Source: Selenomonadaceae bacterium
GTDB taxonomy: Bacteria > Bacillota > Negativicutes > Selenomonadales > Selenomonadaceae
Direction: 5' to 3'
Assembly (NCBI GenBank): GCA_017484235.1
Contig: JAFUTM010000099.1
Span: 1 to 8,976 of the forward strand
DNA: 8,976 nucleotides
The notes beneath the pieces were generated by a model. That model was not told the origin of the DNA and searched no databases. It saw only the letters and a program-made list of their open reading frames with translations. Shown one piece after another: positions 5,046 to 8,976 of the stretch; within the stretch, counting starts at the first letter, position 1, and each line of letters starts with the position of its first letter. Both the position numbers and the translations under genes were made by a program.

Positions 5046-5384
5046 TTATTTAGTTTCGGTGAAAACTTTGGCTACAATTTTCCAGCCGGTCTCGTCTTTT
5101 CTCAAGAGATGAAAATCAACAAAATTTTCGCCGTGCCAATCTTCCATCGTAATTCTGACGGCAGCAACATCATTCACAACATCAAGAACATCAACGATTG
5201 CCTTTGAATTAGTTTCTCCAGCCTTATCAACAGCATCAAAGAGGCCTTGAATCGGATCACCGTTAATCGTCGCGTTCTTGTGGAAAGCAGGTTTCATAAT
5301 TTCACTGCTCTTATTGCCGCCTTCTGTATAAAGTTGAACAACTTTCCTAATTTCTTCGTAATCTTTGATACTAATGTTTTTCAT
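5046..5384 (-). CDS. NTF2-like / SnoaL-fold small protein (putative lumazine-binding type)
   Basis: A 112-residue cytosolic protein with the NTF2-like pattern: an N-terminal helix (YEEIRKVVQLYTEGGNKS), a paired helix with AFHKNATING (about 34-43), then strands KAIVDVLDVVNDVAAVRITMEDW and NFVDFHLLRKDETGWKIVAKVF. The length and order match the putative lumazine-binding subgroup. ATG at 5384 has GAGAGGAAG upstream with about 8-nt spacing; a longer in-frame reading to 5468 would run into the nitroreductase gene and is rejected. It follows the nitroreductase gene by 17 nt in the same direction, so the two form an operon. NTF2-like proteins are often small-molecule binding or accessory proteins of oxidoreductases; no substrate can be read here. 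Confidence 0.8.
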   Translation of the reverse strand: MKNISIKDYEEIRKVVQLYTEGGNKSSEIMKPAFHKNATINGDPIQGLFDAVDKAGETNSKAIVDVLDVVNDVAAVRITMEDWHGENFVDFHLLRKDETGWKIVAKVFTETK

Positions 5385-5401
5385 TAAAATCTTCCTCTCT
5401 T

Positions 5402-5917
5402 TTAAAGTGTAATTGTGAAATCTTCTATTGGTCGGTAAACGTTGTGCCAAGGTGCGTATGGAACGCAATTTTCAGCAGCGTAACCGATTGGTAGCAAACA
5501 AATTGGTTTTATATTTTCCTGCAAATTGAAGGCGTTAGCAACTTTTCTGGAATCGAAGAGGCGAACCCAAACTGAACCAATGCCAAGTTCCCAAGCCTCA
5601 AGCATCATATGAGTTGTGACAATAGTAGCGTCCATTTCGCCGGTTGAATATCCTGGCTCCATCTTACTTTTCCAAGTTCTATTCTCATCAGCGCAAATCA
5701 GAAAAACCATTGGAGCCTCATAAGTAGGTGCAAGTGCACTAATTTTATCTAATGCCTCTTCGCTCTTGAGTAGATAAATCATTTGCGGTTGATAATTCAC
5801 CGCTGTTGGCGCAAGTTGAGCAGCTTTCAAAATTAAGTCAATTTTTTCCTGTTCAACAGGTTTACTTTGAAATGAACGAACAGAGAAACGTTCCTTTGCT
5901 AAAGTCAAGAAATCCAC
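5402..5917 (-). CDS. Nitroreductase-family FMN-dependent oxidoreductase
   Basis: NAD(P)H-dependent flavoenzyme of the nitroreductase fold, 171 residues, at the short end of the family. The N-terminal ERFSVRSF (Arg10, Ser12, Arg14) is the FMN-phosphate binding motif. APTAVNYQPQ (36-45) and GIGSVWVRLFD (112-122) with LLPIGYAAE (141-149) form the rest of the flavin pocket. GTG at 5917 is the start: GGAAGG lies 7 nt upstream and no ATG is available. Likely substrates are quinones, nitro compounds or other electrophiles. It heads a two-gene operon with the NTF2-like gene. A 10-mer shared with the regulator's upstream region lies 17-26 bp before the start, and a palindrome lies about 85 bp before it, so common control is probable. 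Confidence 0.87.
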   Translation of the reverse strand: MDFLTLAKERFSVRSFQSKPVEQEKIDLILKAAQLAPTAVNYQPQMIYLLKSEEALDKISALAPTYEAPMVFLICADENRTWKSKMEPGYSTGEMDATIVTTHMMLEAWELGIGSVWVRLFDSRKVANAFNLQENIKPICLLPIGYAAENCVPYAPWHNVYRPIEDFTITL

Positions 5918-5933
5918 TAAATCACCTTCCCAA

Positions 5934-5943
5934 AAGTAACTAA
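5934..5943 (-). promoter_or_regulatory. TTAGTTACTT box upstream of the nitroreductase gene
   Basis: The minus strand carries TTAGTTACTT 17-26 bp before the GTG start. The identical 10-mer lies 19-28 bp before the HxlR-type regulator gene (6677-6686, plus strand). Same sequence, same orientation and nearly the same distance to the start codon at two promoters of one module suggests a shared operator; the alternative is a shared -10-like element. Confidence 0.4.
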
Positions 5944-5998
5944 TACTATTTTGACAACCGACGGCAAATTGAACTCATTGCATATTTGAAAAGGTAAA

Positions 5999-6022
5999 TG
6001 TAACGATTTGTTACAGTAACAA
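5999..6022. promoter_or_regulatory. Overlapping GTTAC palindromes upstream of the nitroreductase operon
   Basis: TTGTTACAGTAACAA (6008-6022) is a perfect 15-bp palindrome. It overlaps a second dyad, TGTAAC-GATTT-GTTACA (5999-6015). With only a single-base centre, 6008-6022 is a poor RNA hairpin, and no T run follows on the minus strand, so an operator is likelier than a terminator for the flavoprotein gene that ends at 6030. GTTAC is also the core of the TTAGTTACTT boxes. Confidence 0.5.
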
Positions 6023-6029
6023 GTTTCTT

Positions 6030-6593
6030 TCAGAGAGCATTACCTTTTGCAACAGATTTTCCAAGTTCATAAGCCTCTTGTAATTTAGGATTATCTTTGA
6101 TGTCGCCGACTTTCATAACTCCGCCGGCCAGGACGTGACCAAGTTCAGTCCAGCCGAGATGCTTCATCAAATTTTGATAATATTGTAGAGCATCATCAAA
6201 ACCATAACCTTCAGCAGCCATCAGCAAAACTGATTCTTTTTTCGGATTTTGATAATTTGGATCACATTCGGCAACGGCAAAAAGTCTGTCAAAAGCTGTG
6301 CGAAGTTGTCCGCTGAAATTCCAATAATAAAGCGGCGTTGCTAAAACAACTATGTCAGCTTCACGGTAAACTGGATAAATTTTATCCATATCATCTTTTT
6401 GAACGCAGGGACTTTCAATATTTTTTCCGCCACCGAAGCAGCCTTTGCAACCGTGAATATTCATCTTATCGAGATTAAAAATTGTAACTTCGCAGCCAAG
6501 TTCTTTGGCACCGCGCGTAAACTCATTGACGAGCGCAGAAGTGTTTCCCTTTATTCGCGGACTGCCATTCAAAATTATAATTTTTTTGCTCAA
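6030..6593 (-). CDS. NADPH-dependent FMN reductase / flavodoxin-like iron-sulfur-flavoprotein-type oxidoreductase
   Basis: A 187-residue flavodoxin-fold protein. The first strand IIILNG leads into the phosphate-binding loop GSPRIKGNT (10-18), and ATPLYYWNFSGQLRTAFDRL (85-104) is the second flavin-contact segment. Cysteines in HGCKGCFGGG...C (49, 52, 63) resemble the compact cysteine motif of iron-sulfur flavoproteins, but only three are present, so a cluster is uncertain. Start: TTG at 6593, preceded by AAAGGAGAG with 8-nt spacing; the upstream in-frame ATG has no ribosome binding site and the longer reading is rejected. It has its own promoter, is divergent from the HxlR-type gene, and lies 112 nt upstream of the nitroreductase operon. 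Likely reduces FMN, quinones or electrophiles. Confidence 0.84.
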   Translation of the reverse strand: MSKKIIILNGSPRIKGNTSALVNEFTRGAKELGCEVTIFNLDKMNIHGCKGCFGGGKNIESPCVQKDDMDKIYPVYREADIVVLATPLYYWNFSGQLRTAFDRLFAVAECDPNYQNPKKESVLLMAAEGYGFDDALQYYQNLMKHLGWTELGHVLAGGVMKVGDIKDNPKLQEAYELGKSVAKGNAL

Positions 6594-6633
6594 ATTAAAC
6601 TCTCCTTTGACAAAATTTTTCATATGCAATAAA

Positions 6634-6664
6634 ATTATAACAAGAATTTTACTTTTTACAAGTA
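6634..6664 (-). promoter_or_regulatory. Flavoprotein promoter with overlapping TACT-N7-AGTA operator
   Basis: On the minus strand a consensus TATAAT (6634-6639) follows TTGTAA (6656-6661) after 16 nt. The dyad TACT-N7-AGTA (6650-6664) covers the -35 element. TACT-N7-AGTA is the operator form I recall for YodB, a DUF24/HxlR-type repressor of nitroreductase and quinone-reductase genes in Bacillus. Since the divergent gene encodes a protein of this family, repression of the flavoprotein by it is a direct prediction. Confidence 0.62.
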
Positions 6665-6676
6665 CGAACATTTTTG

Positions 6677-6690
6677 TTAGTTACTTACTA
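6677..6690 (+). promoter_or_regulatory. TTAGTTACTT box and short dyad before the HxlR-type gene
   Basis: TTAGTTACTT (6677-6686) repeats the box in front of the nitroreductase gene. It overlaps a dyad TAGT-N5-ACTA (6678-6690) that ends just before the TAGGAGAG ribosome binding site of the regulator. A -10-like TAGTTA here lies 17 nt from TTTACA (6655-6660), so the box may also form part of the regulator's own promoter and mediate autorepression. Confidence 0.42.
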
Positions 6691-6704
6691 TAGGAGAGTG
6701 CAAA

Positions 6705-7040
6705 ATGAATCGTTGTATATCTGATGAAAATTTTGAGAATACTGGAATGAATTATACTTTGTCGTTGATTAGCGGCAAGTACAAAATTCGCATTCTTTAT
6801 GCGCTGATGGAATTTAAAATTGTGAGATTTAATGAAATGAAGCGTTATCTCGGAGGAATATCTTATAAAAGCTTGAGTCAGACGCTTAAAGAACTTGAAA
6901 GAGATAATTTGGTCAATCGCAAAGAATATCCGCAAATTCCGCCAAAAGTTGAGTATTCTCTCACGGAAATCGGCAAGTCTTTAATTCCAATTCTGGATAG
7001 TCTTTGTGAATGGGGCGATTCTCTTAAGTCTGAAATGTAA
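6705..7040 (+). CDS. HxlR/DUF24-family transcriptional regulator (redox or electrophile sensor)
   Basis: A 111-residue winged-helix regulator: ISGKYKIRILYAL (22-34), MKRYLGGISYKSLSQTLKELERDNLV (45-70, recognition helix), and wing RKEYPQIPPKVEYSLTEIGKSL (72-93), the family signature. Cys4 lies near the N-terminus, the position at which YodB, CatR and HypR of Bacillus carry their reactive cysteine; a second cysteine is Cys101. ATG at 6705 follows TAGGAGAG with 8-nt spacing. It is divergent from the flavoprotein gene and adjacent to the nitroreductase operon, the standard genomic setting for this family. Predicted to repress these genes until its cysteine is modified by quinones, diamide-like stress or aldehydes. 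Reactivity of Cys4 is inferred. Confidence 0.88.
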   Translation: MNRCISDENFENTGMNYTLSLISGKYKIRILYALMEFKIVRFNEMKRYLGGISYKSLSQTLKELERDNLVNRKEYPQIPPKVEYSLTEIGKSLIPILDSLCEWGDSLKSEM

Positions 7041-7179
7041 ACCATTACTCGACTGGTTTCGAACTAACAAATCCGAGAAGCAAAGTCAACAAAAAAGTGG
7101 CTTCGAAAATTATTAAAATCACAGTTATCCGCCGCTATTACTTGATAGATAAAAACTAATCTGAAATGGAGGTTTAAAA

Positions 7180-8460
7180 ATGTCGTGGATTAAAAGATTT
7201 TTTTGGGGATTATCAGTTTTAAGCTTCAGCATTGTTAGTGCTGCATCTGCTTCTGCAATACAAGACGTTGAGGCAGTGACGGAAGTGTTTGGAGACGGCG
7301 AAAATCTTTCAGCGGTTATTCTCACTTATGATAAGGCAATACTAGGTCAATCTGTATCAATAGAAGATTTTGAAGTGATAAATCGCAAAATCATCAATGC
7401 TTACGTGAACGATACGCCGGAAAAAGGCAAAGGCGATGCCTCAGCCGGTCGATACATAGTACTTGAGTTGGAGCCATTGCCATTAGTTGATCAGATGCCG
7501 GAGCAACACTCGTTAGAAGACAGAAATGAACGTGCGGCAAAAGGTTTTCACGGACCAACATTGGGCAGTCACGGCAATCCGCAAGCCCTTCCAACTTTTT
7601 CTGCTGAAGTTAAACAATTAGGAATCGTCAAGGCAACTGACGGTACAATCTATGCTCCATCATCAATAATTAAATCGTCGCACACACGCCAATTACTCGT
7701 TGAGAATTTTACACAGGATATTTATTATGATGTACAACAAAATAATGCGCAATTAATGTATAGCCTTTACATTCCACAAAACTATGATCCTAATAAGAAA
7801 TACCCTTTGGTTGTTTTTATGCACGACGCTGGTGCTGTCTCCCCGCAAATTAAAACTGCCATATTGCAAGGTCGTGGAGCTGTTGCGTGGACAACACCGG
7901 AGTGGCAAGCAAAATATCCGTGCTTCGTGCTGGCTCCTCAATATGATGTTGTTATAGTCGATGACAATTATCAATACGGGCCGGAACTGGATCGAACGAT
8001 TCATCTCATTGAGTACCTTGAGACAAAATATCCTATAGATAAAGACCGCATATATAATACAGGGCAATCAATGGGCGGAATGACTTCCATTGCAATGGAC
8101 GTTAAGTATCCAGATTTTTTTGCAGCTTCATATCTTGTTGCCTGCAAATGGAATGCAGATGTAACGGCGCCTCTTGGTCAACAGAATATATGGGCAGTTG
8201 CTTCTGAAGGAGATCCTGGTGCATTTCCGAGTATGAATCAAATTTTTGATAATCTGGAACGAGACGGAGCTGAAACAACTCGTTTGACGATTGACGCTTC
8301 ACAAGATCAAGATATTATAAATAAAGCAGCGGATTCAATGATTAAGTCCGATTGCCATATTTATTATACGATTTACAAGGGCGGCAATCACCGTTATACG
8401 TGGCTGCACGCTTATGATATGCTGCCGGCAATGGAATGGATTTTTGCGCAAAGCAAATGA
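7180..8460 (+). CDS. Secreted alpha/beta-hydrolase esterase (prolyl-oligopeptidase-like, with N-terminal Ig-like region)
   Basis: A 426-residue exported hydrolase. The signal peptide has KR at 5-6, a hydrophobic core 7-22 and likely cleavage after ASA at residue 26. Residues about 27-170 form a beta-rich region of the kind preceding the hydrolase domain in Ig-like esterases. The catalytic domain starts near MYSLYIPQNYDPNKKYPLVVFMHDAG (split: MYSLYIPQNY, then PLVVFMHDAG at 209-218). GQSMGG (295-300) gives nucleophile Ser297, His404 lies in GGNHRYTW, and Asp345 in EGDPGAF is a plausible acid. ATG at 7180 has GGAGG 7 nt upstream. It precedes cysD by only 31 nt with no terminator visible, so cotranscription is possible although no sulfur role is evident. 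Substrate unknown; a carbohydrate or phenolic ester is typical for the type. Confidence 0.8.
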   Translation: MSWIKRFFWGLSVLSFSIVSAASASAIQDVEAVTEVFGDGENLSAVILTYDKAILGQSVSIEDFEVINRKIINAYVNDTPEKGKGDASAGRYIVLELEPLPLVDQMPEQHSLEDRNERAAKGFHGPTLGSHGNPQALPTFSAEVKQLGIVKATDGTIYAPSSIIKSSHTRQLLVENFTQDIYYDVQQNNAQLMYSLYIPQNYDPNKKYPLVVFMHDAGAVSPQIKTAILQGRGAVAWTTPEWQAKYPCFVLAPQYDVVIVDDNYQYGPELDRTIHLIEYLETKYPIDKDRIYNTGQSMGGMTSIAMDVKYPDFFAASYLVACKWNADVTAPLGQQNIWAVASEGDPGAFPSMNQIFDNLERDGAETTRLTIDASQDQDIINKAADSMIKSDCHIYYTIYKGGNHRYTWLHAYDMLPAMEWIFAQSK

Positions 8461-8491
8461 TTGATACGAATTTAATATGGAGGCTAAATTG

Positions 8492-8976
8492 ATGATAGAA
8501 GAAAAAATTGATGCAAGATTAAACGAACTCGAATCAGAAAGTATTTACATTTTGCGTGAGGCGTACAAGAAACTCGGCAAACTTGGAATGTTGTGGTCAA
8601 TCGGTAAAGATTCAACCGTTTTGTTGTGGCTCGCTCAAAAAGCATTTTTTGGACACGTTCCATTTCCATTTATTCACGTTGACACACTTAGAAAAATTCC
8701 GGCAATGATTGAATATCGTGACAGAGTTGCGAAAGAACTTGGAATAAAATTAATAGTTCACACGAATTGGGAAGCTGTGAACGCAGGCGCAGGACCACAT
8801 CTCGGTCGCCTTGAGTGCTGCAAATTGTTAAAAACCGAAGGATTGAAACAGGTCGTCAAAAATTATGGATTTGACGGTTTAATTGTCGGCGTGCGTCGCG
8901 ATGAAGAAGGTTCACGCTCAAAAGAACGAGTTTTTAGTGAAAGAAACGAATCAGACGCTTGGGATTATACAAATCA
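8492..8976 (+). CDS. cysD: Sulfate adenylyltransferase subunit 2, N-terminal half (3' truncated by window edge)
   Basis: ATP-pyrophosphatase subunit that, with the GTPase CysN, makes APS from sulfate and ATP: the step before APS reductase. 161 complete codons are visible, about half of the roughly 300 residues expected. The PP-loop reads WSIGKDST (35-42), followed by LLWLAQKAFFGHVPFPFIHVDT (split: LLWLAQKAFFG, then PFPFIHVDT at 57-65), and RRDEEGSRSKERVFS (135-149), the conserved CysD block ending in a WDYTNQ equivalent of WD..NQ. ATG at 8492 has GGAGG 8 nt upstream (8479-8483). A PAPS-reductase-type protein shares the fold, but the SIGKDS loop and RRDEE.SR.KER block favour CysD. cysN would be expected just beyond the window. 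Confidence 0.9.
   Translation, partial: MIEEKIDARLNELESESIYILREAYKKLGKLGMLWSIGKDSTVLLWLAQKAFFGHVPFPFIHVDTLRKIPAMIEYRDRVAKELGIKLIVHTNWEAVNAGAGPHLGRLECCKLLKTEGLKQVVKNYGFDGLIVGVRRDEEGSRSKERVFSERNESDAWDYTN

Noticed and set aside
4986..5207. Plus-strand frame of 73 codons with GTG start
   Set aside because: Its second two thirds are antisense to the well-supported NTF2-like gene and it has no ribosome binding site.
5951..5980. TTGACA on the plus strand as a -35 element
   Set aside because: No -10 element 16-18 nt downstream and no plus-strand gene follows; the nearby genes are on the minus strand.
6008..6022. Palindrome as Rho-independent terminator of the flavoprotein gene
   Set aside because: Single-base loop cannot form a stable hairpin at full length, it is AT-rich, and no T run follows on the minus strand.
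7041..7179. Open frame ending KKVASKIIKITVIRRYYLIDKN between the regulator and the esterase
   Set aside because: No ATG/GTG start with ribosome binding site and no recognisable family; could be a gene end relic but the evidence is too thin. Nothing else was seen in this spacer apart from the esterase ribosome binding site.
7394..8302. Minus-strand frames inside the esterase gene
   Set aside because: Antisense shadows of a gene with signal peptide and complete catalytic motifs.

Overview
The window is 8,976 bp of low-GC bacterial DNA with tightly packed genes on both strands, strong AGGAG-type ribosome binding sites and several TTG/GTG starts. Its gene content points to an anaerobic, assimilatory-sulfate-reducing member of the Bacillota (Clostridia or Negativicutes; the sequence alone does not settle which). 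Two sulfate-activation genes frame it: a 5'-truncated APS reductase alpha subunit (aprA) on the left edge and a 3'-truncated sulfate adenylyltransferase subunit 2 (cysD) on the right edge.

Left part (1-3855): aprA converges on an EamB-like cysteine/O-acetylserine exporter gene, which is divergent from a LysR-type regulator gene. The intergenic region has a good promoter and repeated 11-bp boxes in the usual LysR arrangement. The regulator is followed closely by the short ferredoxin-type APS reductase beta subunit (aprB, TTG start) and then by a pyridoxal kinase of the dual-cysteine PdxK type. CysD(N) makes APS, AprBA reduces it to sulfite, PLP serves the cysteine-forming enzymes, and the exporter would relieve cysteine excess. 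Embedded here are apparent gene remains: a copy of the end of lysR in front of pdxK, a 13-codon collapsed copy of aprB directly after pdxK, and a second aprB tail at 4205-4285. The locus has therefore been tandemly duplicated and trimmed.

Middle part (3856-5045): an AT-rich stretch holds a possible truncated membrane-protein ORF on the minus strand, followed by a small coiled-coil protein gene of unknown function (minus strand). Upstream of that gene is a roughly 315-nt leader of about 50% GC, full of nested helices and preceded by a near-consensus promoter. I could not match it to a known riboswitch or ncRNA. It is the strongest candidate for something undescribed in this window.

Right part (5046-7040): a redox/electrophile-response module. 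A minus-strand pair (nitroreductase and NTF2-like protein) and a minus-strand NADPH-dependent FMN reductase/flavodoxin-like gene are divergent from a plus-strand HxlR/DUF24 regulator with an N-terminal cysteine. A TACT-N7-AGTA box overlaps the flavoprotein promoter, and GTTAC half-sites recur at the other promoters.

Right edge (7041-8976): a 139-bp spacer with no recognised gene, a secreted alpha/beta hydrolase (esterase with GQSMG nucleophile motif), and, 31 bp later with no visible terminator, cysD. No tRNA, rRNA, CRISPR array, intact insertion sequence or prophage gene was seen.
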